Shown piece after piece: positions 15,738 to 25,062 of a DNA stretch of 64,000 nucleotides. The stretch is from positions 682,001 to 746,000 of the forward strand of contig NZ_CP017774.1 in assembly GCF_001857965.1 (NCBI RefSeq). The letters are read 5' to 3'. The position numbers and the translations under genes are program-made. Numbering within the stretch: position 1 is the first letter of the stretch; every line of letters starts with the position of its first letter. The notes beneath the pieces are model-generated. The model saw only the letters and a list, made by a program, of their open reading frames with translations, did no database searches and was not told the origin of the DNA. The stretch comes from Flavobacterium commune. GTDB taxonomy: Bacteria; Bacteroidota; Bacteroidia; Flavobacteriales; Flavobacteriaceae.

Positions 15738-18700
15738 TTATTTAGCTGCAGATATCACATCATGAGTCGTAGAACCCTGACTAGTTGTTAATCTTATATA
15801 GAAAACCTGTTGTTGTTCGCTATTAAAATTATAATCTAATGTAATTACTGTACCATTAGAACATTGTGCTTGTGATTTAGTATAAACCATTTGGTTTTTA
15901 CTATCGAACACCTCAATGGTCGCATCAGAAGTATAATCAAAAGTACATTGAATAGACAACTGACCATCAACCGGAACCGGATAAGCTACAAAACCTGCCA
16001 AATCAGCCTGCATTAATGACATTGTAGTTATTGTTTCAATAACCGGACAATCTAATGGCTCAATACCATAACCAACAGGTATTCTACATTCGTCAAAAGC
16101 GTTATTGATTTTATCAACCACATCTGCAATAGCACTTAGTGAAACACCATTGGTATCTCCTCCACCCAGAGCTTGATTTGCCAAAGCATACAATCCCTGA
16201 ACAGTAGCATTACCTCCTAAAGCAGTTACAATATTAGCTGGAATACTGTAGAACTCATACTCATTATTTGTTGTCCCATCAGGATTACAAGAACGTATTT
16301 TTGGAGTATCAGATCCACAACCTCCTTCTGAAGCTGCTGTTGCAAAAGTTCCAGCTTGTAATTCAAAATCACCAAGTTGTCCATTTATACCTAAGTTCAA
16401 ACCTAAAACAATAGTTTGAGCTAATAAAGTATTATTGATATTTCCATCTTTCAATAAACTTTGAGGCAAATTACTTATTGAATGCAATCCATTATTAGGA
16501 CCGGTAGGAAGTGCTTTACTCATACCTCCGCCTGGCAACACCGCTATGATAGCATCAATATCAGTCATATTATTCATGATTGAAACATGACGCACATCTT
16601 TTATACCAACATACATAGCACCTCCATAAGAAGCCAAGGCTTTTTCAATAAGTGCTTTGGTTGTATAACTTGCAAATCCACCTAGTCCATCAGGAGCACA
16701 AGACATACCTCCAATGTTTCCATAGTATCCTTGGGTATAAGTACATAATGCATCTGAACAAATTTGTACTGATACCATTGCTGCATCTGTTGAAGTACAT
16801 CCATTAGCCGGATTAGTAACAGTTAAAGTATAAGTACCGGCGGCATTTACTGTTGGAGTAGCTGTATCAACACCTGAAACTATGTTTCCACCGTTGCTGG
16901 CAACCCAGGCAAATGTTGCCCCTTGAGTTGTAGAAGACCCTAAAAGCATTACAGAAGAAGTACCACATAATATCAAACCGTCTGAACCAGCATTAGCATT
17001 TGGCAACTCTTTATTCACAGTAACGGTTACTTCATCAGTATCACTACAACCTGAAGCGGTGTGTGTTTTAGTTACTGTATAAGTAGTAGTTACAGATGGA
17101 TTTACAGATGGGTTAGCTAAAGAAGAACTAAAGCCGGCTGGAATAGAAGTCCAGGAATAAGTATAACCCGCGGCTGAAGCTTCTCCAATTGACCCACCAC
17201 TTGTATTAGCAATACAACTTATGGTAAAATCAGTTCCGGCATTGGCTAACACATCTGGTTTATTTACAGTAACAGTTACTTCATCAGTATCACTACAACC
17301 TGAAGCAGTATGTGTTTTAGTTACTGTATAAGTAGTAGTTACAGATGGATTGACAGATGGATTAGATAAAGAAGAACTAAAACCGGCTGGCATAGAAGTC
17401 CAGGAATAAGTATAACCCGCGGCTGAAGCTTCTCCAATGGTACCGCCATTTGCATTTGTGGTACAGGTTTTAGTAAAGTCATCTCCCGCAACTGCTACAA
17501 CTGTTGGTTTATTTACTGTAACAGTCACCTCATCAGTATCACTACAACCTGAAGCGGTGTGTGTTTTAGTTACTGTATAAGTAGTAGTTACAGATGGATT
17601 TACAGATGGATTAGATAAAGAAGAACTAAAGCCGGCTGGAATAGAAGTCCAGGAATAAGTATAACCCGCGGCTGAAGCTTCTCCAATTGATCCACCACTT
17701 GTATTAGCAATACAACTTATGGTAAAATCAGTTCCGGCATTGGCTAACACATCTGGTTTGTTTACAGTAACAGTTACTTCATCAGTATCACTACAACCTG
17801 AAGCAGTATGTGTTTTAGTTACTGTGTAAGTAGTAGTTACAGATGGATTGACAGATGGATTAGATAAAGAAGAACTAAAGCCGGCTGGCATAGAAGTCCA
17901 GGAATAAGTATAACCCGCAGCTGAAGCTTCTCCAATGGTACCGCCATTTGCATTTGCGGTACAGGTTTTAGTAAAGTCATCTCCCGCAACTGCTACAACT
18001 GTTGGTTTATTTACTGTAACAGTCACCTCATCAGTATCACTACAACCTGAAGCGGTGTGTGTTTTAGTTACTGTATAAGTAGTAGTTACAGATGGATTTA
18101 CAGATGGATTAGCTAAAGAAGAACTAAAGCCGGCTGGAATAGAAGTCCAGGAATAAGTATAACCCGCGGCTGAAGCTTCTCCAATTGATCCACCACTTGT
18201 ATTAGCAATACAACTTATGGTAAAATCAGTTCCGGCATTGGCTAACACATCTGGTTTATTTACAGTAACAGTTACTTCATCAGTATCACTACAACCTGAA
18301 GCAGTATGTGTTTTAGTTACTGTATAAGTAGTAGTTACAGATGGATTGACAGATGGATTAGATAAAGAAGAACTAAAACCGGCTGGCATAGAAGACCAGG
18401 AATAAGTATAACCCGCGGCTGAAGCTTCTCCAATGGTACCGCCATTTGCATTTGTGGTACAGGTTTTAGTAAAGTCATCTCCCGCAACTGCTACAACTGT
18501 TGGTTTATTTACTGTAACAGTCACCTCATCAGTATCACTACAACCTGAAGCAGTATGTGTTTTAGTTACTGTATAAGTAGTAGTTACAGATGGATTTACA
18601 GATGGGTTAGCTAAAGAGGAACTAAAGCCGGCTGGAATAGAAGTCCAGGAATAAGTATAACCCGCGGCTGAAGCTTCTCCAATTGATCCACCACTTGTAT

Positions 18701-20960
18701 AAGCAATACAACTTATGGTAAAATCAGTTCCGGCATTAGCTAACACATCTGGTTTATTTACAGTAACAGTTACTTCATCAGTATCACTACAACCTGAAGC
18801 AGTATGTGTTTTAGTTACTGTGTAAGTAGTAGTTACAGATGGATTGACAGATGGATTAGATAAAGAAGAACTAAAGCCGGCTGGCATAGAAGTCCAGGAA
18901 TAAGTATAACCCGCAGCTGAAGCTTCTCCAATGGTACCGCCATTTGCATTTGCGGTACAGGTTTTAGTAAAGTCATCTCCCGCAACTGCTACAACTGTTG
19001 GTTTATTTACTGTAACAGTTACCTCATCAGTATCACTACAACCTGAAGCGGTGTGTGTTTTAGTTACTGTATAAGTAGTAGTTACAGATGGATTTACAGA
19101 TGGATTAGCTAAAGAAGAACTAAAGCCGGCTGGAATAGAAGTCCAGGAATAAGTATAACCCGCAGCTGAAGCTTCTCCAATTGATCCACCACTTGTATTA
19201 GCAATACAACTTATGGTAAAATCAGTTCCGGCATTGGCTAACACATCTGGTTTATCTACAGTAACAGTTACTTCATCAGTATCACTACAACCTGAAGCAG
19301 TATGTGTTTTAGTTACTGTATAAGTAGTAGTTACAGATGGATTTACAGATGGATTAGATAAAGAAGAACTAAAGCCGGCTGGCATAGAAGACCAGGAATA
19401 AGTATAACCCGCAGCTGAAGCTTCTCCAATGGTACCGCCATTTGCATTTGTGGTACAGGTTTTAGTAAAGTCATCTCCCGCAACTGCTACAACTGTTGGT
19501 TTATTTACTGTCACATCCACACTATCAGTAGCACTACAAACCGTACCTGTCTTAGTTTTTGTCACAGTATAAGTAGTACTAACCAATGGATTGGCAATAG
19601 GATTAGCAATATTAGGATCACTTAAACCTGTAGTTGGTGACCAAGAATAGGTAAATCCTGCTTCTGGAGCTTCTCCAATTTCTTTACCATTTGGATTAGT
19701 AATACAAGTCATCGCAAAGTCTGCTCCAGCATTAGCTATTGGAATTAAATTCAAATTCAACTGAATTGGAGCCCCGGGAAAATCTTTTAACTCTGACTGA
19801 GCAGAATTCCCTGAAGATCGGGTTCTAATAAATAGTGTACTAATATTAAAACACGGATCATTAGGACTGGTATTTTTAAATACTTCTGTTAAATTGATAG
19901 CTCCTTCTGCCCATTGATTAGGAGCATAAGTACCCGGAGTAACACCATAAGCATCAAAAGGAACTGTAGTGGTCACACTGTTATTGGTACAAAAAACATT
20001 TCCGGGAAAAGTAGTATTAGGAACTACAACATATTCAAATCCGCTTCCTACAGCTTTCCAAACTCTAATTACAACAGTAGCGTCACCACCACCCTGAGTA
20101 AACTCTATGGTAATCAACACATCTCCTACTGTACGACCTCCTTGGGTACCCAAAGTAGAAAACGCACCACTACCTCCGGTAATAGGCGCTATACCAGTAT
20201 TAGGATCTACAGGTCCAAATGTTGCACCAGTTATAGTTAAAGGTTTTTGTAAAAACTCAAAATCAATATAGCTACTTCCGTTAGTAACCTGACGATCACC
20301 TGCAAAAAGACACCATAAATCAGTTGGATTTCCGAATCTGTTCGTTCCGTTAACAAATGTTAATCCATCAATACTTTCTCCTCCTTCTACAGAAGCGCTA
20401 CCATAAGAAAAATGAGCTCCAGCATTTTGAATCTCATTTTTATTAGGAGAAGAACCGGCTCCCCAGGTATAAGTATTAGGATTGTCATTTATCTTATTGG
20501 ATGCAGTAAATATAGTAAGGTCATCTACATAGCGATCTTGTAGAAAAAAAGTAAACCCAGGATAAAGAAGAGAACCATTAGAAAAGTCAAGAACACCATT
20601 GTTCGTCATATCCAGTGGGTAATCAGGATTACCAAATTGCCTGTCAAACAAATCCCCTACGTTTTGATAAATAGTATTAATAGGTTCATGTGCCCAGGCA
20701 TCTCCGTCAACACCTGAACCACTAATAGGATACTGTACCGGCACGATTCCCTTGATATTTTGTGCATTGACCGTATAAGCCATCATTAAAATTACAAACA
20801 AGAGCATTGACCGCACTACTGACTGATGCCACATAGCCTGCCAAAATCTTGACAAATAATCTACATTAAAAAATTTAAGAATACTGTTTTTCGTTAAAAG
20901 GCAAGTCGCTAATTTGCGCGTTAAGACATCGAAAAACTTCGAAATTGTATTATTTTCCAT
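15738..20960 (-). CDS. Giant secreted repeat protein with T9SS type A sorting domain
   Basis: A 1740-residue predicted adhesin. The order is: a long basic N-terminal extension (about 45 residues), the hydrophobic export segment MLLFVILMMAYTVNAQ, a region of about 370 residues with no known family, one divergent repeat, ten near-identical 83-residue PKD-like repeats, another divergent repeat (KELPNANAGSDGL), a Gly-rich domain (about 1400-1640) and a C-terminal beta domain beginning AYPVPVDGQLSIQC, typical of type A T9SS sorting signals. The repeats alternate between types KPTVVAVAGDDF and KPDVLANAGTDF and carry two Cys each. It is expected on the cell surface or secreted, possibly for adhesion or gliding. 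The start Met is uncertain; a later ATG before the hydrophobic segment is possible. Confidence 0.85.
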   Translation of the reverse strand: MENNTISKFFDVLTRKLATCLLTKNSILKFFNVDYLSRFWQAMWHQSVVRSMLLFVILMMAYTVNAQNIKGIVPVQYPISGSGVDGDAWAHEPINTIYQNVGDLFDRQFGNPDYPLDMTNNGVLDFSNGSLLYPGFTFFLQDRYVDDLTIFTASNKINDNPNTYTWGAGSSPNKNEIQNAGAHFSYGSASVEGGESIDGLTFVNGTNRFGNPTDLWCLFAGDRQVTNGSSYIDFEFLQKPLTITGATFGPVDPNTGIAPITGGSGAFSTLGTQGGRTVGDVLITIEFTQGGGDATVVIRVWKAVGSGFEYVVVPNTTFPGNVFCTNNSVTTTVPFDAYGVTPGTYAPNQWAEGAINLTEVFKNTSPNDPCFNISTLFIRTRSSGNSAQSELKDFPGAPIQLNLNLIPIANAGADFAMTCITNPNGKEIGEAPEAGFTYSWSPTTGLSDPNIANPIANPLVSTTYTVTKTKTGTVCSATDSVDVTVNKPTVVAVAGDDFTKTCTTNANGGTIGEASAAGYTYSWSSMPAGFSSSLSNPSVNPSVTTTYTVTKTHTASGCSDTDEVTVTVDKPDVLANAGTDFTISCIANTSGGSIGEASAAGYTYSWTSIPAGFSSSLANPSVNPSVTTTYTVTKTHTASGCSDTDEVTVTVNKPTVVAVAGDDFTKTCTANANGGTIGEASAAGYTYSWTSMPAGFSSSLSNPSVNPSVTTTYTVTKTHTASGCSDTDEVTVTVNKPDVLANAGTDFTISCIAYTSGGSIGEASAAGYTYSWTSIPAGFSSSLANPSVNPSVTTTYTVTKTHTASGCSDTDEVTVTVNKPTVVAVAGDDFTKTCTTNANGGTIGEASAAGYTYSWSSMPAGFSSSLSNPSVNPSVTTTYTVTKTHTASGCSDTDEVTVTVNKPDVLANAGTDFTISCIANTSGGSIGEASAAGYTYSWTSIPAGFSSSLANPSVNPSVTTTYTVTKTHTASGCSDTDEVTVTVNKPTVVAVAGDDFTKTCTANANGGTIGEASAAGYTYSWTSMPAGFSSSLSNPSVNPSVTTTYTVTKTHTASGCSDTDEVTVTVNKPDVLANAGTDFTISCIANTSGGSIGEASAAGYTYSWTSIPAGFSSSLSNPSVNPSVTTTYTVTKTHTASGCSDTDEVTVTVNKPTVVAVAGDDFTKTCTTNANGGTIGEASAAGYTYSWTSMPAGFSSSLSNPSVNPSVTTTYTVTKTHTASGCSDTDEVTVTVNKPDVLANAGTDFTISCIANTSGGSIGEASAAGYTYSWTSIPAGFSSSLANPSVNPSVTTTYTVTKTHTASGCSDTDEVTVTVNKELPNANAGSDGLILCGTSSVMLLGSSTTQGATFAWVASNGGNIVSGVDTATPTVNAAGTYTLTVTNPANGCTSTDAAMVSVQICSDALCTYTQGYYGNIGGMSCAPDGLGGFASYTTKALIEKALASYGGAMYVGIKDVRHVSIMNNMTDIDAIIAVLPGGGMSKALPTGPNNGLHSISNLPQSLLKDGNINNTLLAQTIVLGLNLGINGQLGDFELQAGTFATAASEGGCGSDTPKIRSCNPDGTTNNEYEFYSIPANIVTALGGNATVQGLYALANQALGGGDTNGVSLSAIADVVDKINNAFDECRIPVGYGIEPLDCPVIETITTMSLMQADLAGFVAYPVPVDGQLSIQCTFDYTSDATIEVFDSKNQMVYTKSQAQCSNGTVITLDYNFNSEQQQVFYIRLTTSQGSTTHDVISAAK
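17013..19502 (-). repeat. Ten in-frame 249-bp repeats, alternating types A and B
   Basis: The span of exactly 2490 bp divides into ten units of 249 bp (83 codons) inside the T9SS repeat protein. Units alternate A (KPTVVAVAGDDF...) and B (KPDVLANAGTDF...), so the true period is 498 bp repeated five times. Differences within a type are a few single bases, for example Asn to Tyr in one B unit (CIAYTSGG). Flanking units on both sides are clearly diverged. Confidence 0.95.
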
Positions 20961-21109
20961 GACATAAAGTATTTTTATTTCATAAATTACTTAGGTAGGA
21001 AACTAAAATTTGGGGAAAAAGTATCGAAAAAAAGAATTGCAAAAACACCCGCATAGCCAGAAGCCATGAAGTAAATCATCAAACAAAGGATAAGTGAATA
21101 TCCCCTTAT

Positions 21110-21462
21110 TAACCAATAACTATCATAGAAATAGTTTCCAGTGATTAAAAAAAGGTTAAAAGCAACTGTTTTCAGAATGTGGGGGTAGAAAACTTGTAAT
21201 AAACACCTTCGCAGAAAACCACGAAGCCATCAATCAATTAACGGAATAACTGAAAGAATGACAAATTCAATCTTTTAGTATTAACCAATAACCATTTTTA
21301 AAAAAATATTCAAAAATCAAAAAGGCTAAAAAGCAGTTGTTTTCAGAATGTGGGGGTAGAAAACTTGTAACAAACACCTTCGCAGAAAAACGCAAAGCCA
21401 TCAATCAATTAACGGAATAACTCAAAGAATGACAATTCAATCTTTTGATATTAACCAACAAT
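21110..21462. repeat. 170-bp noncoding tandem repeat, two clear copies plus a decayed one
   Basis: ATTAACCAATAAC occurs at 21110 and 21280, and its variant at 21450, a spacing of 170. Between these, TTTTCAGAATGTGGGGGTAG, AAACACCTTCGCAGAAAA and CCATCAATCAATTAACGGAA recur in the same order with few changes. Bases 21010-21109 resemble a third, degraded copy (AACACCCGCATAGCCAGAAG). Frames are not kept between copies, so it does not look coding. Confidence 0.8.
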
Positions 21463-21773
21463 GCCAATAAAATTATTCTAAAAAATTAACGCATCCAGTA
21501 GGTTAAAAATAAGTTTGGGGTAACTTAAAAAAATAGTTTTTTTTCGAAATAAAACTAAAGAAACAACAAAATAAAATGGTCTGAATTTTATTTTGTCTTT
21601 CAAAGTTAATTTTTAATAAAAGACCTAAATGTTAACAAAACCTTAAAATAGATTATCCGCTTTTTTTAATCGACAAAATGCAAAAATCCAGACTAAAAAA
21701 TAAAAAAAACCGAATAACTATAATAAAAAAACTATTAAAAAACACAGCTAAACAACTGTGAATGAGACACAAA

Positions 21774-21812
21774 AAAAGCCAAAATAAAACAAAATCTATT
21801 TTGGCTTTTTTA
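21774..21812 (-). terminator. Terminator of valS
   Basis: A 13-bp stem (AAAAGCCAAAATA/TATTTTGGCTTTT) with an A run on the left gives a T run on the minus strand, 19 bp after the ValS stop. Confidence 0.75.
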
Positions 21813-21830
21813 TATCATTCAAACGAAATA

Positions 21831-24464
21831 CTATTTCAAACTCAACAAACTTTGTTCAAGAGTTTCAATCTTAGCTAAAGCATCAGCTTCTTTTTGTCGC
21901 TCATTAGCAATTACTTTCTCAGGAGCTCCAGCCACAAATTTCTCATTAGATAATTTAGCCTGTACTGATTTCAAAAATCCTTTGATATACACCAACTCGG
22001 CATTCAATTTTTCAATTTCTTCTTCGATATTGATATTTCCGGTAATCGGGATAAAATATTCATTTGATTTCACACGGAAAGACAAGGCTGAATCTACTTT
22101 TTCAGAAACATATTCTATATCACTAACATTTCCTAACTTAGTAATCACTGCATCAAAATAAGTTGTCACTTTATCATTATTCATCACCTTTAATTCGATA
22201 ACATCTTTAAAAGGAATGTTTTTGTCTTTACGAATTGTTCTGATTCCGGAAATCACTTCGGCTGCAAAATCAAAATTCTGAATTAATTTGGAATCAAAAG
22301 CTTTCATTTCTGGCCAGGTTGAAACAATCAAAGCTTCTTCCGGAGTTCTTTCGGCAATATGCTGCCAAATTTCCTCTGTCAAAAACGGCATGAATGGATG
22401 TAACAATTTCAGGTTATTCTCCAACATTTCGATTGCTTTATCAAACGTAGGTTTATCAATTGGTTGTTGGTAAGCTGGTTTAATCATCTCAAGGAACCAG
22501 GAACAGAAATCATCCCAAACCAGTTTGTAAATGGCCATCAATGCATCTGAAATTCTGTATTTTTCAAAATTGTCTTCAATTTCAGCTAAGGTTTGCTGCA
22601 ACTTAGCCTCATACCATTCAATCGCTACTTTTGATGATTCCGGCTGCGGAATAGTTTCTGAAACTTCCCAACCTTTAATCAATTTGAAGGCATTCCAAAT
22701 TTTATTCGAAAATCCTTTTCCTTGATTACATAATTCTTCATCAAACATAATATCATTTCCTGCCGAAGCACTCAACAACAATCCAACACGAACACCATCA
22801 GCACCAAACTTCTCAATTAAATCTAAAGGATCAGGAGAATTACCCAAAGATTTAGACATCTTACGACGTTGTTTGTCACGAACCAAACCTGTTAAATATA
22901 CATTCGTAAACGGTTTTTCACCAGCATATTCATAACCAGCGATAATCATTCTGGCAACCCAAAAAAACAAAATATCCGGACCTGTTACCAAGTCGTTTGT
23001 TGGATAATAATATTTATAATCCGAACTTTCCGGATCCATGATTCCTCCAAAAACGGACATTGGCCATAACCAAGAAGAAAACCAGGTATCTAAGGCATCT
23101 ACATCTTGTTTTAAATCGGAAGTTTGAAGTTGGGAGTTAGCAGTTTTTTCTTTGGCTAATGCCAAAGCTTCTTCGATAGTTTCAGCAACTACAAAGTCTT
23201 CTTTTCCGTCTCCATAATAATAGGCTGGAATTTGTTGTCCCCACCATAATTGACGAGAAATATTCCAATCGCGGATATTGTTTAACCAATGCGCATAAGT
23301 ATTATTAAAACGAGCTGGATGCAATTTAATATCGCCATCAACTAAAACCGATTTGATTGCCGGTTTTACCAAATCTTCCATTTTCAAAAACCATTGATCA
23401 GATAATCTTGGTTCGATTACGGCTTTAGTTCTTTCAGAAGTTCCTACTTTATTCAAATGGATTTCGGTCTTCGCCAAAGCACCATTTTCTTCTAATTCTT
23501 TTGCAATTTCAGTACGAACCACAAAACGATCTTTTCCCTGATAATGCAATCCAAAACTATTTAGCGTAGCATCTTCATTAAAAATATCAACGATTTCAAG
23601 ATTGTGTTTTTCACCAAGCGTTTTATCATTCATATCATGCGCAGGAGTCACTTTCAAACATCCTGTACCGAATTCAACATCTACATATTCATCTTCAATA
23701 ATTGGAATTACACGACCACAAATAGGAACAATTGCTTTTTTCCCTTTCAAATGGGTAAAGCGCTCATCGTTTGGATTGATACAGATTGCAGTATCTCCAA
23801 AAATAGTTTCAGGACGTGTGGTAGCTACTGTCAAAAAGTCTTCACTGCCTTCTATTTTATATTTTAAGAAAAATAATTTTCCATTGCGTTCTTCATAAAT
23901 TACCTCCTCATCAGAAAGGGTTGTCTTAGCTTCCGGATCCCAGTTTACCATTCGGTATCCACGGTAAATCAAACCTTTGTTATACAAATCAACAAACGAT
24001 TTAATTACAGATGCTGACATATCAGGATCCATGGTGAATTTAGTACGTTCCCAATCACAAGAAGCTCCTAACTTTTTAAGCTGTTCTAGAATTGTTCCAC
24101 CATACTTGTCAGTCCATTCCCAGGCATGCTTCAAAAATTCCTCACGAGTTAAATCGTTTTTATTGATTCCTTCGGCTTTCAATTTAGCAACAACCTTAGC
24201 TTCGGTAGCAATAGAAGCGTGATCGGTTCCCGGCACCCAGCAAGCATTAAATCCTTTCAAACGTGCTCTACGAATTAAAACATCCTGAATGGTATTATTC
24301 AACATGTGCCCCATGTGCAAAACTCCGGTAACATTAGGTGGAGGAATTACAATGGTATAAGGTGTTCTGTGGTCGGGTTCTGAATGGAAATAGTTGTTCT
24401 TCATCCAGTAATCATACCATTTATTCTCAATCGTTTTAGCGTCAAATTGTGCAGGAATAGCCAT
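21831..24464 (-). CDS. valS: Valyl-tRNA synthetase
   Basis: An 877-residue class I aminoacyl-tRNA synthetase. The HIGH-type motif is in [18 protein letters not shown] near residue 42 and the KMSKS motif is in [17 protein letters not shown] near 530. The editing insert ([14 protein letters not shown]) and the C-terminal coiled coil ([20 protein letters not shown]) of ValRS are both present. It charges tRNA-Val and edits mischarged Thr in the cytoplasm. The length is normal for bacterial ValRS. It is transcribed alone from a -7 box 66 bp upstream and ends at a strong terminator. Confidence 0.97.
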   Translation of the reverse strand: MAIPAQFDAKTIENKWYDYWMKNNYFHSEPDHRTPYTIVIPPPNVTGVLHMGHMLNNTIQDVLIRRARLKGFNACWVPGTDHASIATEAKVVAKLKAEGINKNDLTREEFLKHAWEWTDKYGGTILEQLKKLGASCDWERTKFTMDPDMSASVIKSFVDLYNKGLIYRGYRMVNWDPEAKTTLSDEEVIYEERNGKLFFLKYKIEGSEDFLTVATTRPETIFGDTAICINPNDERFTHLKGKKAIVPICGRVIPIIEDEYVDVEFGTGCLKVTPAHDMNDKTLGEKHNLEIVDIFNEDATLNSFGLHYQGKDRFVVRTEIAKELEENGALAKTEIHLNKVGTSERTKAVIEPRLSDQWFLKMEDLVKPAIKSVLVDGDIKLHPARFNNTYAHWLNNIRDWNISRQLWWGQQIPAYYYGDGKEDFVVAETIEEALALAKEKTANSQLQTSDLKQDVDALDTWFSSWLWPMSVFGGIMDPESSDYKYYYPTNDLVTGPDILFFWVARMIIAGYEYAGEKPFTNVYLTGLVRDKQRRKMSKSLGNSPDPLDLIEKFGADGVRVGLLLSASAGNDIMFDEELCNQGKGFSNKIWNAFKLIKGWEVSETIPQPESSKVAIEWYEAKLQQTLAEIEDNFEKYRISDALMAIYKLVWDDFCSWFLEMIKPAYQQPIDKPTFDKAIEMLENNLKLLHPFMPFLTEEIWQHIAERTPEEALIVSTWPEMKAFDSKLIQNFDFAAEVISGIRTIRKDKNIPFKDVIELKVMNNDKVTTYFDAVITKLGNVSDIEYVSEKVDSALSFRVKSNEYFIPITGNINIEEEIEKLNAELVYIKGFLKSVQAKLSNEKFVAGAPEKVIANERQKEADALAKIETLEQSLLSLK

Positions 24465-24529
24465 AAAAAGTAAGCTTTAAAAACCAAAATAGCCTTTTGG
24501 TCTAATTTTTGTCATTTATAAATCGGGAA

Positions 24530-24537
24530 CAAAAGTA
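24530..24537 (-). promoter_or_regulatory. -7 box TACTTTTG of valS
   Basis: An exact TAnnTTTG match on the minus strand, 66 bp before the ValS ATG. No T-box-like leader structure was noticed in the short interval. Confidence 0.5.
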
Positions 24538-24623
24538 AATAATAATGCACACTATAAAAAGGGAAATAAAAATTTGTGCACTAATTAAAAGAAAGTATAT
24601 TTACTTTATTAATACCAACAACC

Positions 24624-25013
24624 ATGAAAAAAATAGCCACGTTCGCAGCAATCTTATTATTTAGCTATATTGGATTTGCTCAAAAAGGAGCTAAAATAGA
24701 ATTCAAAGCTAAAAACAACACTATCGATTACGGAACAATTAACAAACAAAGTGATAACGGAATTCGTTCTTTTGAATATACTAATACCGGAGACGCACCG
24801 CTGATTATTTACTCTGTCCAATCAACAAGCAGTTGTACTGTTTTATCCAAACAAAATGAAACTGTTTTACCGGGGAAATCAAGTAAAATTGACATTAAAT
24901 ACAACATAGTTCCCGGACCAATTAGAAAAACAATCACAGTAGAATCAAACGCCATTAATTATGATAATGGTCGAATTCCTTTAAAAATCAAAGGTGAAGT
25001 TACTTCATTGTAG
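24624..25013 (+). CDS. DUF1573 domain secreted protein
   Basis: A 129-residue protein with a signal peptide (KKIATFAAILLFSYIGFAQ) and one DUF1573 immunoglobulin-like domain: IDYGTINKQSDNGIRSFEYT, NTGDAPLIIYSVQSTSSCTV and LPGKSSKIDIKYN. This family is very common in Bacteroidota, is exported, and has no assigned biochemical role. It is monocistronic and converges on the protease-like gene across a shared terminator. Confidence 0.85.
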   Translation: MKKIATFAAILLFSYIGFAQKGAKIEFKAKNNTIDYGTINKQSDNGIRSFEYTNTGDAPLIIYSVQSTSSCTVLSKQNETVLPGKSSKIDIKYNIVPGPIRKTITVESNAINYDNGRIPLKIKGEVTSL

Positions 25014-25022
25014 CTTTTATAC

Positions 25023-25062
25023 AAAAAATGCTTTTTAGATATTGGTCTAAAAAGCATTTTTT
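25023..25062. terminator. Bidirectional terminator, 17-bp stem
   Basis: AAAAAATGCTTTTTAGA pairs perfectly with TCTAAAAAGCATTTTTT around a 6-base loop. It serves the DUF1573 gene and the convergent gene, whose stop codon starts at its edge. Confidence 0.85.

Larger units (their letters stand above)
20961..21830. other. 870-bp gene-free gap with a noncoding tandem repeat
   Basis: No convincing coding frame is present on either strand. The middle (about 21010-21465) is filled by a 170-bp tandem repeat and the right end carries the valS terminator. The rest, 21466-21770, is very AT-rich, with nothing recognisable. The gap lies between the 5' end of the giant repeat gene and the 3' end of valS, so it should also hold the promoter of the giant gene, but I see no TAnnTTTG box near 20960. 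Confidence 0.7.

Noticed and set aside
17013..19502. CRISPR-like regular repeats
   Set aside because: The repeats are 249 bp, in frame, with no spacers, and translate to a repeat protein; no cas genes are near.
19914..20240. 108-residue Ser/Arg frame opposite the adhesin gene
   Set aside because: Low-complexity Ser/Asn/Thr composition is an antisense artefact of the Thr/Asn-rich repeat protein.
20961..21830. Riboswitch or 6S-like RNA in the valS-adhesin gap
   Set aside because: I could not match any known RNA core; only the tandem repeat and a terminator are certain.
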